The notes under the pieces were generated by a model. That model was not told the origin of the DNA and searched no databases. It saw only the letters and a program-made list of their open reading frames with translations. 64,000 bases of DNA from Roseomonas aeriglobus (GTDB taxonomy: Bacteria > Pseudomonadota > Alphaproteobacteria > Sphingomonadales > Sphingomonadaceae): positions 1,488,001 through 1,552,000 of the forward strand of contig JAFHKN010000002.1 in the NCBI GenBank assembly GCA_016937575.1, read 5' to 3'. Below, one piece after another: positions 29,416-38,816 of the stretch. Each line of letters opens with the position of its first letter. Positions within the stretch are counted from its first letter, which is position 1. A program made the translations under genes and the position numbers.

Positions 29416-32400
29416 GTGGCACATTCCGGTTTCGTCCCCCTTCGCGTCTTCTCCTCCTACACCATGCTGGAAGGCGCGATCGAGCCGAAGGCGATCGCCA
29501 AGCGGGCGAAGGCGCTGGGGTTTCCCGCCGTCGCGCTGGCGGATCGCAACGGGCTCTACGCCGCCATGGCATTCGGCGACGCGTGCAAGGATGCGGGCGT
29601 CCAGCCGATCATCGGTACCCTGCTCGCGATCAAGCGACCGGTCCCGGAGGGAGTCGAGGCGCCGATCGACTGGTTGGCGCTCTATGCCCAGGACACGACC
29701 GGTTATGACAATCTGTGCGCGCTCGTCAGCCATGCGCATCTTGGGCGGCCGGTCGAGGAGGATGCGCACGTTCCCCTCGACGCGCTCGAAGGACGGACCG
29801 ACGGCCTAATCGCATTGACCGCGGGCGGGGAGGGGGCGCTGGCGCGCCTGTATGCAGAGGACCAGCCGGGCGCCGCGGCCGCCTATGCTGATCACTTGCA
29901 GGCGCTGTTCCCGAACCGGCTCTACGTCGAGATCAGCCGCCGCGGCGATACGGTCGAGGGGCGCGCCGAAGCCGCGTTGATCGACCTCGCCTACGCCCGC
30001 GACCTGCCGCTGGTCGGTACCAACCCGTGCTGCTTCGCCGAGGACAGTTTTCACGAAGCCCATGACGCTATGCTGTGCATCGCCTCGTCGAGCTATGTCA
30101 CCAGCGATGACCGCAAGCGATCCTCGCCCGAAGCGTGGATGAAGCCGGCGGACGTGATGCGCGAGATGTTCGCCGACCTGCCCGAAGCGATCGAGAACAC
30201 GCTTGTCGTCGCGCAGCGTTGCGCGGTCGCCGCCCCCAAGCGCAAGCCGATCCTGCCCAGCCTGGCGGGCGACATCGCGGGCGAAGCGGCGATGCTGCGC
30301 GAACAGGCGCGCGCAGGGTTGGCGATGCGGCTGGAGAAAGCCGGCATTGCCGACGACGCCGCGGTCGACACCTACCGCAAGCGCCTCGAATTCGAGCTCG
30401 ACGTCATCATCCAGATGGGCTTCCCGGGCTATTTCCTGATCGTTGCCGACTTCATCAAATGGGCGAAGGAACGCGATATTCCGGTCGGGCCGGGACGTGG
30501 TTCGGGCGCGGGATCGGTCGTCGCCTGGGTGCTGACGATCACCGACCTCGACCCGATCAAGCTCGGGTTGCTGTTCGAACGCTTCCTGAATCCGGAACGC
30601 GTGTCGATGCCCGACTTCGACATCGACTTCTGCGAAACCCGGCGTGGCGAGGTCATCCGCTACGTCCAGGAACGCTATGGCCATGACAAGGTCGCGCAGA
30701 TCATCACCTTCGGTAAGCTGAAGGCGCGCGCGGTCGTGAAGGACACCGGCCGCGTGCTTCAGATGAGCTACGGCCAGGTCAACCGCCTTGCCGGGCTGAT
30801 CCCCAACCACCCGACCGACCCCTGGACGCTGGAGCGCGCGTTGAACGGCGTCGCCGAGCTGGCGGCCGAGTATAAGAATCACAGCGACGTCCGCCATCTG
30901 CTCGACCTGGCGCAGAAGCTGGAAGGCTTGCCGCGGCACTCCTCGACCCATGCTGCGGGGGTGGTGATCGGCGATCGGCCGCTCAGCCAGCTGGTCCCGC
31001 TCTACCGCGATCCGCGATCGGACATGCCGGTCACCCAGTTCGACATGAAATATGTCGAAGGGGCGGGGTTGGTGAAGTTCGACTTCCTTGGCCTCAAGAC
31101 GCTGAGCGTCCTGAAGAAGGCGGTCGAGCTGCTCGCCAATCGTGGGATCGACGTCGATCTCGACACGCTCGCCTGGGATGATCCGGAGGTGTACGCGCTC
31201 CTCCAGCGTGGCGACACGGTCGGCGTTTTCCAGCTCGAATCGGACGGCATGCGGCGTACGCTGTCGGCGGTCCGCCCGTCCAATTTCGGCGATATCATCG
31301 CGCTCGTCTCGCTCTACCGGCCGGGCCCGATGGACAACATCCCGACGTTCGGCGCGCGCAAGAACGGGCGGGAAGCGGTGCAATATCCGCACCCATTGCT
31401 CGAGCCGATCCTGGCGGAAACCTACGGCATCTTCGTCTACCAGGAACAGGTCATGCAGGCCGCGCAGATCCTGGCGGGCTATTCGCTGGGCGGCGCCGAT
31501 TTGCTGCGCCGCGCGATGGGCAAGAAGATCAAGGCGGAAATGGACGCCCAGCGGGCGACCTTCGTCGAAGGGTGCGCGCAGCACAACCAGATACCCGAAG
31601 CCTATGCCAACCAGCTGTTCGACTTGATCGACAAGTTTGCCGGCTATGGCTTCAACAAGAGCCACGCCGCGGCCTATGCGCTGCTCGCGTACCAGACCGC
31701 GTGGTTGAAGGCCCATTACCCGCACGAATTCTTCGCCGCGTCGATGTGCTTCGACATGCATCAGACCGACAAGCTCTGCATCTTCATCGACGACATGAAG
31801 CGCCTGGGCGTGCCGTGCCTGCCGCCGGACCTGAACGCGGCGGAGGCCGAATTTTCGGTGGAGCCGCATGAGGACGGCCACGCGGTCCGCTATGGTCTGG
31901 GCGCGCTGAAGGGTGTCGGCGAGCGGGCGATGGAGTTGCTGGTCGCCGAGCGTGAGGAGAATGGGAAGTTCGCCTCCCTCGACGATCTGGCCAAGCGAGT
32001 CGATCCGCGGCTGCTGAACAAACGGCAGGTCGAAACTCTAGCCGCGGCCGGGTCGTTCGATTCGATCGATGCGAACCGCGCAGGCGTCTACGCAGTGGCG
32101 GAAACATTGCTGGCCGAGGCGTCGCGTCACAAGCAGAGCGAGATGTCGGGACAGGGCGACTTCCTGTCCGCGGTCACCGAACACCGGGTTCACATCGAAC
32201 TCCCCCAGAGCGCGCATTGGTCGCTTGCCAAGCGGATCGAGGCCGAGAAGGAGGCGTTCGGCTTCTTCTTCTCCTCCCATCCGCTCGATCGCTATGCGCA
32301 CCTGGCCCGCGGGCAGGGCGCGCGACCGATCGCAGCGCTGGGCGAGGTTCCGGTGGCGGAGGGGGCGCGGTCGGGCGCGACGATCGCGGCGCTCGTCGAG

Positions 32401-32889
32401 GACGCCCGTTGGCGAACCTCGGCGCGCGGCAATCGCTACCTGATGATGACGCTCAGCGATCAGTCGGGGCAGGTGCCGGCGACGTGTTTCGACGAAGCGG
32501 TGTCGAAGGATCTGGAAGAGGCGAGCCGCGAGGGCGGCTGCGGGCTGATGACCGTCGAACTCGATCGCCGTGCGGGCGAGGACAGCGCGCGCGTCACGGT
32601 GCGGCGAATTCGACCGCTCGAGGACATGGCACAGAACGCGCGGATGAGCCTCACTTGCGTCGTCGATACGTCGAACGCGTGGGCGCATCTGGCGACGCTG
32701 CTCGACCCGGCGCGCGGCGGCCGGGGCGAGGTGCGCGCGCAGGTGCCGCTACCGGACGGGGGCGAGGCGATCCTGGTCGTCGGCCGTGATTTCAGGATCG
32801 ATCCGGAATTGGCGAGCGCAATCGGGCGGGTTTCGGGTGTCCGCGACGTTGCACTGACGACGGAGCCGGGTCTGTCGCTCGCCGGCTGA
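29416..32889 (+). CDS. dnaE: DNA polymerase III subunit alpha
   Basis: 1157 residues from GTG 29416 (VAHSGFVPLRVFSSYTMLEGA). The PHP domain is N-terminal; its first metal motif has Phe in LRVFSSY where active PHP domains have His, so the domain is probably structural. The C-family catalytic aspartates are in MPDFDIDFCETRRGEVI, and GPGRGSGAGS is the nucleotide-binding segment. HhH and OB-fold regions fill the C-terminus. No Shine-Dalgarno is visible before GTG; in-frame sequence back to 29326 has no family similarity. Confidence 0.96.
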   Translation: MAHSGFVPLRVFSSYTMLEGAIEPKAIAKRAKALGFPAVALADRNGLYAAMAFGDACKDAGVQPIIGTLLAIKRPVPEGVEAPIDWLALYAQDTTGYDNLCALVSHAHLGRPVEEDAHVPLDALEGRTDGLIALTAGGEGALARLYAEDQPGAAAAYADHLQALFPNRLYVEISRRGDTVEGRAEAALIDLAYARDLPLVGTNPCCFAEDSFHEAHDAMLCIASSSYVTSDDRKRSSPEAWMKPADVMREMFADLPEAIENTLVVAQRCAVAAPKRKPILPSLAGDIAGEAAMLREQARAGLAMRLEKAGIADDAAVDTYRKRLEFELDVIIQMGFPGYFLIVADFIKWAKERDIPVGPGRGSGAGSVVAWVLTITDLDPIKLGLLFERFLNPERVSMPDFDIDFCETRRGEVIRYVQERYGHDKVAQIITFGKLKARAVVKDTGRVLQMSYGQVNRLAGLIPNHPTDPWTLERALNGVAELAAEYKNHSDVRHLLDLAQKLEGLPRHSSTHAAGVVIGDRPLSQLVPLYRDPRSDMPVTQFDMKYVEGAGLVKFDFLGLKTLSVLKKAVELLANRGIDVDLDTLAWDDPEVYALLQRGDTVGVFQLESDGMRRTLSAVRPSNFGDIIALVSLYRPGPMDNIPTFGARKNGREAVQYPHPLLEPILAETYGIFVYQEQVMQAAQILAGYSLGGADLLRRAMGKKIKAEMDAQRATFVEGCAQHNQIPEAYANQLFDLIDKFAGYGFNKSHAAAYALLAYQTAWLKAHYPHEFFAASMCFDMHQTDKLCIFIDDMKRLGVPCLPPDLNAAEAEFSVEPHEDGHAVRYGLGALKGVGERAMELLVAEREENGKFASLDDLAKRVDPRLLNKRQVETLAAAGSFDSIDANRAGVYAVAETLLAEASRHKQSEMSGQGDFLSAVTEHRVHIELPQSAHWSLAKRIEAEKEAFGFFFSSHPLDRYAHLARGQGARPIAALGEVPVAEGARSGATIAALVEDARWRTSARGNRYLMMTLSDQSGQVPATCFDEAVSKDLEEASREGGCGLMTVELDRRAGEDSARVTVRRIRPLEDMAQNARMSLTCVVDTSNAWAHLATLLDPARGGRGEVRAQVPLPDGGEAILVVGRDFRIDPELASAIGRVSGVRDVALTTEPGLSLAG

Positions 32890-33085
32890 GACGCTGCAAG
32901 CCCGCTACTGACGGACCTTGATCATCCGTTCGCCTGGCGCTTGGCGAAGGGCATTTCTTGCACGTACGGTCCGATATCAAAGGCGCGACCGGCGCTTTGT
33001 GAAGCAAGCCGGCGGACCAAGCCTTGCCAACGCCTATCGACCTGCGGCACTCTCTTTCGAAAGATCGGTATGAAGGAGAGAGGCG

Positions 33086-34669
33086 ATGCTCGGTGCGATG
33101 CAGGACGTGGAGCTCAGGATTCCTCTGCTGCTCGATCACGCTGCCCGCGAGCATGGCAGCCGCGAGATCGTCACGCGCTGGGCCGATGGTCGCACGACGC
33201 GGACAGACTGGGCCGGCGTTCACCGCGACGCCCGGCGACTGGCGCAGGCGCTCGAGCGGCTGGGCGTCAAAAAGGGTGACCGCGTCGCTACGCTGGCGAT
33301 GAACCATGTCGGCCATTTGGTGGCATGGTATGGTGTGATCGGGATGGGCGGGGTGATCCATACGGTCAACCCGCGGCTGTTCGACGACCAGCTGGCCTTC
33401 ATCGCCAATCATGCCGAAGACCAAGTGCTGCTGTACGACGCGATGTTCGCCCCGATCGTCGAGCGCATGAAGCCCCAATGGACGACGATCCGCCATTACG
33501 TCTGCTTCGACAACGGCGAATATGACGCGCTGCTCGATGCCGAGGACGGCGACTATCAATGGGTGACCGGACCGGAGCGCGAGCCGTGCCTGCTGTGCTA
33601 CACCAGCGGGACGACCGGCGATCCCAAGGGCGTGCTCTATACCCATCGCTCCAACATGATTCATGCACTGGCCGAATTGCAGCCGGCGGTGTTCGACCTC
33701 GACAGCCGGGCGGTCGCGCTGCCGATCGTGCCGATGTTCCACGCGGTCGGCTGGGGCCTGCCGTTCGCCAGCGCCGCGGCCGGGATCAAGATCGTCTTCT
33801 CCGCGGTCAACGACCCCAAAGTGCTGTGTGCGCTGATGAACGACGAGAAGGTGACGCACACCGCGGGCGTGCCCACCGTCTGGCTGGCGATGTTCCAGCA
33901 CATGGACGCGACCGGCGAATCGCCCAAGCATCTGAAAGTGGTGACGATCGGCGGCTCGGCCGCGCCGCGCGCGATGATCGAGCGGATCATGAACATGGGC
34001 GTGCGGGTCAATCACGCCTGGGGCATGACCGAGACCTCGCCGATCGGGACGATGGGGGCGCCGAGCCCCGACTGGGACGAACTGACGTTCGAACAGAAGG
34101 TCGACCAGACCGTTCGCCAGGGGCGTGTGCCCTTCGGGGTCGAACTGCGCATCGTCGATGATGAGGATCACGTCCTGCCGCGTGACGGCGAAGCGACCGG
34201 GCGTTTGCAGATTCGCGGACCGTGGATCGTCCAGCGCTATTTCAAAGGCGAGACGGACTGCGTGACCGCCGACGGCTGGTTCGACACCGGCGATGTCGCT
34301 GCGCTGCACCCCGACGGCACGATGCGGATCACCGACCGATCGAAGGACGTGATCAAGTCGGGCGGCGAATGGATCAGCTCTGTGGAACTCGAAAATGCCG
34401 CAGTAGGCTGTCCCGGCGTAGCCGAAGCGGCGGCGATCGGCGTGCGGCATCCGAAGTGGGACGAGCGGCCGATCCTGCTGGTCGTGCGGAAGCCCGGAAG
34501 CGCCGTGACCCCGGCGGAGATCACCGCACATCTTGCGAAGTTTGTCGCGAAATGGTGGCTGCCGGACAAAATCGTTTTTGTCGACGAATTGCCGCACACC
34601 GCGACGGGCAAGCTGCTGAAGACCGCCATCCGCGAGAAGTACCGCGACTACCGGCTTGCGGCGGCCTAA
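33086..34669 (+). CDS. Fatty-acid--CoA ligase (AMP-binding family)
   Basis: 527 residues. ATP-loop [20 protein letters not shown], adenine motif [22 protein letters not shown], and C-terminal lysine motif [14 protein letters not shown]. It resembles medium/long-chain acyl-CoA ligases of the AlkK type. Activates a carboxylic acid as CoA thioester; exact chain length unknown. Good Shine-Dalgarno (AAGGAGAGAGG). It stands alone, 196 bp after dnaE. Confidence 0.93.
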   Translation: MLGAMQDVELRIPLLLDHAAREHGSREIVTRWADGRTTRTDWAGVHRDARRLAQALERLGVKKGDRVATLAMNHVGHLVAWYGVIGMGGVIHTVNPRLFDDQLAFIANHAEDQVLLYDAMFAPIVERMKPQWTTIRHYVCFDNGEYDALLDAEDGDYQWVTGPEREPCLLCYTSGTTGDPKGVLYTHRSNMIHALAELQPAVFDLDSRAVALPIVPMFHAVGWGLPFASAAAGIKIVFSAVNDPKVLCALMNDEKVTHTAGVPTVWLAMFQHMDATGESPKHLKVVTIGGSAAPRAMIERIMNMGVRVNHAWGMTETSPIGTMGAPSPDWDELTFEQKVDQTVRQGRVPFGVELRIVDDEDHVLPRDGEATGRLQIRGPWIVQRYFKGETDCVTADGWFDTGDVAALHPDGTMRITDRSKDVIKSGGEWISSVELENAAVGCPGVAEAAAIGVRHPKWDERPILLVVRKPGSAVTPAEITAHLAKFVAKWWLPDKIVFVDELPHTATGKLLKTAIREKYRDYRLAAA

Positions 34670-34691
34670 CGCGCAGCGCGCGGTCATAATA

Positions 34692-34786
34692 CGTCATCCC
34701 CGCGAAGGCGCGGATCGATTAGCGCTGGACGCCTTGAGGCTCATGTCTTTCAGCGCCAATTGATCTCCGCCTTAGCAGGGACGACG
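34692..34786. repeat. Palindromic repeat after the acyl-CoA ligase gene
   Basis: Imperfect inverted repeat: CGTCATCCCCGCGAAGGCGC, inner TTAGCGCTG/CAGCGCCAA, closing GGGACGACG. Same family as 16849. Confidence 0.75.
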
Positions 34787-34795
34787 GCGCTCGTT

Positions 34796-34945
34796 TTACC
34801 GCTCCGGCGGCTTCGTCTCGTCCTTGTCGTCTGGCGTCTGCGCCTCTTCGCTCGCGCCACCGGCAGCGGTGCCGGCAGTATCAGGCACGGCGGATTCACC
34901 ACCCAGGATTGTATCGTCCGGCTGCGGGGGATTGGGGTCGGTCAT
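34796..34945 (-). CDS. Small acidic disordered protein
   Basis: 49 residues, rich in Asp/Glu/Pro/Gly/Thr, with no Cys and no hydrophobic core (MTDPNPPQPDDTILGG...). AAGGAGAG at ideal distance before ATG 34945 supports translation. No family recognised. It follows the radical SAM gene by about 50 bp on the same strand. Confidence 0.6.
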   Translation of the reverse strand: MTDPNPPQPDDTILGGESAVPDTAGTAAGGASEEAQTPDDKDETKPPER

Positions 34946-34997
34946 CGCACTCTCCTTCGCCCCCTCCAACGAGCGACCACCGTCTCTCGATCCCGCC

Positions 34998-36071
34998 TCA
35001 GAACAACTCACCTTGCGGGCCGGCCGGACGGCGGAACAGGTCGGTGCGCAGCCGGTCCCGTTCGCTGTTCAGGCCGTGCTTGCGGCATGCGATGTGGAAC
35101 CGCGTCCGTAAAAGATCCGCCCACGGGCCGCTGCCACGCATGCGCGAAAAGAAATTCGGATCGTTCCGCTTACCTTCGCGCATCGATGCGATCGTCGCCA
35201 TCACCTTTGCCTTGCGGTCGGGATAATGCGTGTCCAGCCACGCTTCGAACAGCGGCGCGACCTCCCAGGGCAGGCGCACCGGAATGAACCCCGCCGCGCA
35301 GGCGCCAGCCACCGCCCCGCGCGCGATCAGCCGTTCGATCTCATGGTCGGTGATCGCCGGTATCACGGGCGAAATAGACATCCGCACCGGCACGCCCGCG
35401 GCCGACAGCGTCGCGATCGCCGCCAATCGGCGTTCGGGATGCGGGGCGCGCGGTTCCACCGTCATGGCGACCTTCGGATCGAGCGAAGTCACCGAGATCA
35501 TCACCGCCGCCAGCCCTTTCGCCGCCATCGGCGCCAGCAGGTCGAGATCGCGCACGACGCGGTCGGACTTGGTCGTGATCGTGACGGGATGGTCGTGTTC
35601 CGCCAGGACCTCCAGGCAGGCGCGCGTGATCCGCCAGTCGCGCTCGATCGGCTGATAGGGATCGGTATTGGTGCCGAATGCGATCGGGCTGCAGACATAG
35701 CCCGGCTTGGCAAGTTCGGTACGTAGCAACTCCGGCGCGCTCGGCTTGGCGAACAGCTTCGTCTCGAAATCCAGACCCGGCGACAGATCATGAAACGCAT
35801 GGCTGGGGCGCGCGAAGCAATAGATGCACCCATGCTCGCAGCCACGATACGGGTTGATCGAGCGGTCGAACGGCACGTCGGGCGACCGATTGTGCGCGAT
35901 AATTGTCTTCGGCCGCTCGACCGTGACAATGGTGCGCAACGGCGGCGGCGCGCCGTCGACCTGGTGCCGATCGTCGAGCCAATCGCAGTCAACTTCGCGC
36001 CGCGGGAGGTCAAAGCGCCGACTCGCCTCGTTCTCCGTTGCTCCTCTGCTCGTCCGCTTCACCATCGTCAT
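34998..36071 (-). CDS. PA0069-family radical SAM protein
   Basis: About 357 residues. The radical SAM cluster ligands are in CEHGCIYC (C78, C82, C85 from ATG 36071), after NPYRGC. KSDRVVRDLDLL and HPERRLAAIATL are typical of this SplB-like group, whose substrate is unknown. Start uncertain: ATGs at 36107, 36071 and 36065; the later ones give the family-like MVKRTSRGATENEASRRF. A GTTC-N7-GTTC LexA-type sequence lies immediately upstream of 36071, so DNA-damage control is possible. Confidence 0.9.
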   Translation of the reverse strand: MTMVKRTSRGATENEASRRFDLPRREVDCDWLDDRHQVDGAPPPLRTIVTVERPKTIIAHNRSPDVPFDRSINPYRGCEHGCIYCFARPSHAFHDLSPGLDFETKLFAKPSAPELLRTELAKPGYVCSPIAFGTNTDPYQPIERDWRITRACLEVLAEHDHPVTITTKSDRVVRDLDLLAPMAAKGLAAVMISVTSLDPKVAMTVEPRAPHPERRLAAIATLSAAGVPVRMSISPVIPAITDHEIERLIARGAVAGACAAGFIPVRLPWEVAPLFEAWLDTHYPDRKAKVMATIASMREGKRNDPNFFSRMRGSGPWADLLRTRFHIACRKHGLNSERDRLRTDLFRRPAGPQGELF

Positions 36072-36075
36072 ATAA

Positions 36076-36090
36076 GAACATACGTAGAAC
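36076..36090 (-). promoter_or_regulatory. Candidate alphaproteobacterial LexA (SOS) box
   Basis: On the minus strand: GTTC-TACGTAT-GTTC, an exact GTTC-N7-GTTC direct repeat, the LexA site form of alphaproteobacteria. It lies 5 bp before ATG 36071 of the radical SAM gene. About two chance matches of this 8-base pattern are expected in the window counting both strands, so position is the main support. Confidence 0.45.
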
Positions 36091-36152
36091 ATGCGTACAA
36101 GTGCCATGCCCGTCGTCGCGCAGTCTCCGCGCGCACCGCCGACAAACGCTCT

Positions 36153-36167
36153 TATTGAGATACAATA
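36153..36167. promoter_or_regulatory. Operator-like palindrome 1 (TATTG-AGATA-CAATA)
   Basis: A 15-bp palindrome, extendable to CTTATTG..CAATAAG (36151-36169). First of three TATYG-N5-CRATA sites upstream of the DUF2975 gene. Centre 36160. Confidence 0.7.
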
Positions 36168-36174
36168 AGGCGCA

Positions 36175-36189
36175 TATTGCTATTCAATA
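36175..36189. promoter_or_regulatory. Operator-like palindrome 2 (TATTG-CTATT-CAATA)
   Basis: Same half-sites as site 1. Centre 36182, 22 bp (about two helical turns) from site 1, also flanked by GCGCA/TGCGC, giving a larger inverted repeat AAGGCGCAT...ATGCGCCTT. Confidence 0.7.
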
Positions 36190-36219
36190 ATGCGCCTTGC
36201 AAACACCCGGCTTTGGCCG

Positions 36220-36234
36220 TATCGATATTCGATA
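36220..36234. promoter_or_regulatory. Operator-like palindrome 3 (TATCG-ATATT-CGATA)
   Basis: Third TATYG-N5-CRATA site, centre 36227, 45 bp from site 2 (about four turns). It ends 36 bp before the DUF2975 start. Confidence 0.7.
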
Positions 36235-36270
36235 AGCCACCTCGAAATATGCCATCTTGGAGAGACTGCC

Positions 36271-36810
36271 ATGACCGAGAGCCATAAAGACTCGCTACTG
36301 CTGTTCGGCAAAACGCTCGCTCGGCTTCTACAATGGGGCTGCGCGATCACGGCTGGCTTCGCCCTCCTGCTCGTGCCCGTCGTCCTGTTGGCCAGCCAGG
36401 GCATGTTGCCGGACTTTGGTAAAAGTGACGTCATCGCGGCATCGCCGCTGTCGGCCGTCGCGATCGTCGCGATGCTCGCCCTTATTCTCGCGGCGCTGTC
36501 GCAGTTCTTTGGCAAGCTGCGGGCGATCGTCGCGAGCACCAGCGAGGGGGATCCGTTCACTCCCGAAAACGCGAAGCGGCTGAGCGCGATGGCGTGGTTG
36601 TTTCTGGGCGTGAAAATCCTCACCGTGCTGATCGTAGCACTGCGACACCATTTGGCAGACCTTATCGATAAAGGCGCGAGCGGCGACAGCGTCCTCGGAT
36701 TCAGCCTGTACGATCTCGACGCGTTGCTGATCGTCGTAGTGTTGTTCATTCTCGCCCGCATCTTCCGCGACGGTGCGGCGATGCGTGACGATCTGGTCGG
36801 GACCGTCTGA
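36271..36810 (+). CDS. DUF2975-type four-helix membrane protein
   Basis: 179 residues with four predicted membrane segments (e.g. ITAGFALLLVPVVLLAS, AVAIVAMLALILAALSQF, LFLGVKILTVLIVAL, LDALLIVVVLFILARIF) and the conserved EGDPFTPENAKRLSAMAW between the second and third. The layout matches DUF2975 proteins, which usually come with a small Cro/CI-type regulator, as here. Function unknown. ATG 36271 has GGAGAG upstream. The downstream HTH gene overlaps by one base. Confidence 0.85.
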   Translation: MTESHKDSLLLFGKTLARLLQWGCAITAGFALLLVPVVLLASQGMLPDFGKSDVIAASPLSAVAIVAMLALILAALSQFFGKLRAIVASTSEGDPFTPENAKRLSAMAWLFLGVKILTVLIVALRHHLADLIDKGASGDSVLGFSLYDLDALLIVVVLFILARIFRDGAAMRDDLVGTV

Positions 36811-37037
36811 TGCCTGCCGATAATGAGGGGGCGTCGATCACGGTCAAGCTAGACGACCTGCTCCACGCACGACGCATGACGCTGACCGAACTGGCCGATC
36901 GCATCGGGCTGACGCTTGCGAACCTTTCGATCCTCAAGACCGGAAAGGCCAGGGCGATCCGCTTCTCTACGCTGCAGGCGATCTGTCGCGAATTGCAGTG
37001 CCAGCCCGGCGATGTGCTGACCTATGAGGAAAACTGA
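36810..37037 (+). CDS. Small Cro/CI-type (YozG-like) HTH regulator
   Basis: 75 residues: a single helix-turn-helix, ITVKLDDLLHARRMTLTELADRIGLT followed by recognition helix LANLSILKTGKARAI. YozG-like proteins are paired with DUF2975 membrane proteins. TGATG overlap with the upstream stop shows coupling. It is the natural candidate to bind the three palindromes before the operon. Confidence 0.9.
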   Translation: MPADNEGASITVKLDDLLHARRMTLTELADRIGLTLANLSILKTGKARAIRFSTLQAICRELQCQPGDVLTYEEN

Positions 37038-37096
37038 ATTCGACGGAGATCGGCGCGTCGCGTTCGGCCTGGCACAGGACGGTCAACGTCGCGCCG

Positions 37097-37705
37097 TTAC
37101 TTCGCGGTTTCCGGTTCCTCCACGGTCACCTTGGCCTGTTGAATATATACGGTGACGTCATAGCTGCCGAAGTTGTCGGAAAACTTGTCGTCATTCGTGC
37201 CGAGCGAGATCGCAGCAGCCCCTTCGGGAACTTCGACCTCCGCCTTCCGTCCGATCGCGAACGGCTTGCCGATCACGGTGCCATCGGCGTCGACGAATGC
37301 GCCGACCAGCTGGACGAGACGCACCGGGCCTGCCCGCTTGGAAATATAGTAGCTTGGCAGCAGGGTCACTGACCGGTCGAGGACCAGATCGGGATCGCCA
37401 TCCGGATCGAATGCTCGTCCACCATCGATCCATCCCACTCGACCCGTCGCTTCGAACCGGATCTTGCTGCCCACCGGCAGGAACCGAACGATCATCGTCG
37501 GCGCCCGCCCGTCGCCAACGCCGAACGCCAGCTTGGGATTGGCCCCCGGCGACCACGGCCGACTCTGCGCGTCCACCCTGACCGTCATCGTCTGCCCACT
37601 GGCTGCGGTCGCGAACAGCAGGGCGGAGATGCCGGCCGCGGCAAGAGGCAGGCGGCCGATACCGCGTCTTGAAGTTGCCCGAAGCCTGCCGGACGTCTGT
37701 TCCAT
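37097..37705 (-). CDS. Secreted protein with a PA-IL/LecA-like jelly-roll pattern
   Basis: 202 residues. A long n-region (MEQTSGRLRATSRRGIGRLP) and hydrophobic core ending ATAASGQ form a signal peptide. The C-terminal half ends in AISLGTNDDKFSDNFGSYDV, the LGxNDDxxxDNxGS pattern of calcium-dependent PA-IL-type and related sugar-binding jelly rolls. Sugar binding is only inferred. ATG 37705 has GGGGAG at good distance. Confidence 0.65.
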   Translation of the reverse strand: MEQTSGRLRATSRRGIGRLPLAAAGISALLFATAASGQTMTVRVDAQSRPWSPGANPKLAFGVGDGRAPTMIVRFLPVGSKIRFEATGRVGWIDGGRAFDPDGDPDLVLDRSVTLLPSYYISKRAGPVRLVQLVGAFVDADGTVIGKPFAIGRKAEVEVPEGAAAISLGTNDDKFSDNFGSYDVTVYIQQAKVTVEEPETAK

Positions 37706-37891
37706 CGTATCTCCCCAATCTGATTCGTCTGTGCGGACACTATCATCGGGCATCACGCCAAAACAGTATACGGTATTATTCAATTAGGCGGGATGGGTCG
37801 TACACTATTGTTTTTTCTCCGTAACAACTTGCAGGCCAAGGGGTCTTCCATCACCGTGTCGCACCCAAACCGGACGGGAAAGGGAAGTGCG

Positions 37892-38242
37892 ATGAGCTAT
37901 TCGGGCAGCTGCCACTGCGGAACCGTGGCGTTCACGATCGTCGAGGATGCGCCAACGACCGCGATGAGCTGCAACTGCTCGCACTGCCGTCGCAAGGGCC
38001 TTCTCTTGAGTTTTGTTCCGGGCGACGCGTTCACGCTCGATAGCGGCGACGGGGCGCTATCGGCGTATCTGTTCAACAAGCACGCGATCACGCACCGGTT
38101 CTGCACGACCTGCGGCTGTCAGCCGTTCGCGATGGGGCAGGGGCCGGGCGGAGCGGCAACGGTCGCGGTCAATCTGCGGTGCGTTCCGACGATCGATCTC
38201 GACGCGCTGACGGTTCAGAAGGTGGACGGCGCGAGTTTCTGA
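37892..38242 (+). CDS. GFA-family zinc protein
   Basis: 116 residues. The GFA/Mss4-like zinc sites are complete: GSCHCGTVAF, SCNCSHCRRKG and FCTTCGCQPF. The family is named after formaldehyde-activating enzyme but most members have no proven reaction. ATG 37892 with AAAGGGAAG upstream. Divergent from the jelly-roll protein gene. Confidence 0.9.
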   Translation: MSYSGSCHCGTVAFTIVEDAPTTAMSCNCSHCRRKGLLLSFVPGDAFTLDSGDGALSAYLFNKHAITHRFCTTCGCQPFAMGQGPGGAATVAVNLRCVPTIDLDALTVQKVDGASF

Positions 38243-38288
38243 TGTTCGGGCGAACGGACCATCGTCGCATCGTTGCGCGCGACGGACT

Positions 38289-38816
38289 TTACCGCTCCAT
38301 CAGACGCGGCATCAATTCGACGAAATTGCACGGTCGGTGCCGGATATCGAGCTGGCTCACGAGGATGCCGTCCCATCCGTCCTTCACGGCGCCTGTCGAA
38401 CCCGGCAAAGCGAAGATATAGGTGCCGCGAGTCACGCAGGCGCAGGCACGCGACTGGATGGTCGAGGTGCCGATCTTCTCGTAGCTCAGCCAGCGAAACA
38501 GCTCGCCAAAGCCGAGGATCATCTTGTCGGCGACGCGCTCAACCGCCTCGGGCGTGACATCGCGCCCGGTGACGCCCGTGCCGCCGGTGGTGATGATGCA
38601 GTCGATCGACGCATCGTCGATCCAGCCGTGCAGCCGCGCGACGATCGTGTCGGTGTCGTCGCGGACGATGGCGCGGTCGGCGAGCTCGTGGCCCGCGGCC
38701 TCCAACCGGGCGACCAGCGTGTCGCCTGACCGGTCCTCGGCCAGCCCGCGGGTGTCGGACACTGTCAGGACCGCGATCCGCACCGGGCGGAACGCGATGC
38801 TTTCGTCAATTGGCAC
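38289..38816 (-). CDS. moaB: Molybdenum cofactor biosynthesis protein MoaB
   Basis: 175 residues. [38 protein letters not shown] and [18 protein letters not shown] are MogA/MoaB-family motifs; it adenylylates or handles molybdopterin. Start GTG 38816 ([13 protein letters not shown]) overlaps the transglycosylase stop by 11 bp; a TTG at 38822 is also possible. Confidence 0.94.
   Translation of the reverse strand: MPIDESIAFRPVRIAVLTVSDTRGLAEDRSGDTLVARLEAAGHELADRAIVRDDTDTIVARLHGWIDDASIDCIITTGGTGVTGRDVTPEAVERVADKMILGFGELFRWLSYEKIGTSTIQSRACACVTRGTYIFALPGSTGAVKDGWDGILVSQLDIRHRPCNFVELMPRLMER

Noticed and set aside
29806..31881. 691-codon minus-strand frame opposite dnaE
   Set aside because: Shadow of dnaE; composition typical of antisense GC-rich frames.
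32792..34687. 631-codon minus-strand frame opposite the acyl-CoA ligase
   Set aside because: Shadow frame; the plus-strand ligase has all motifs and a good ribosome binding site.
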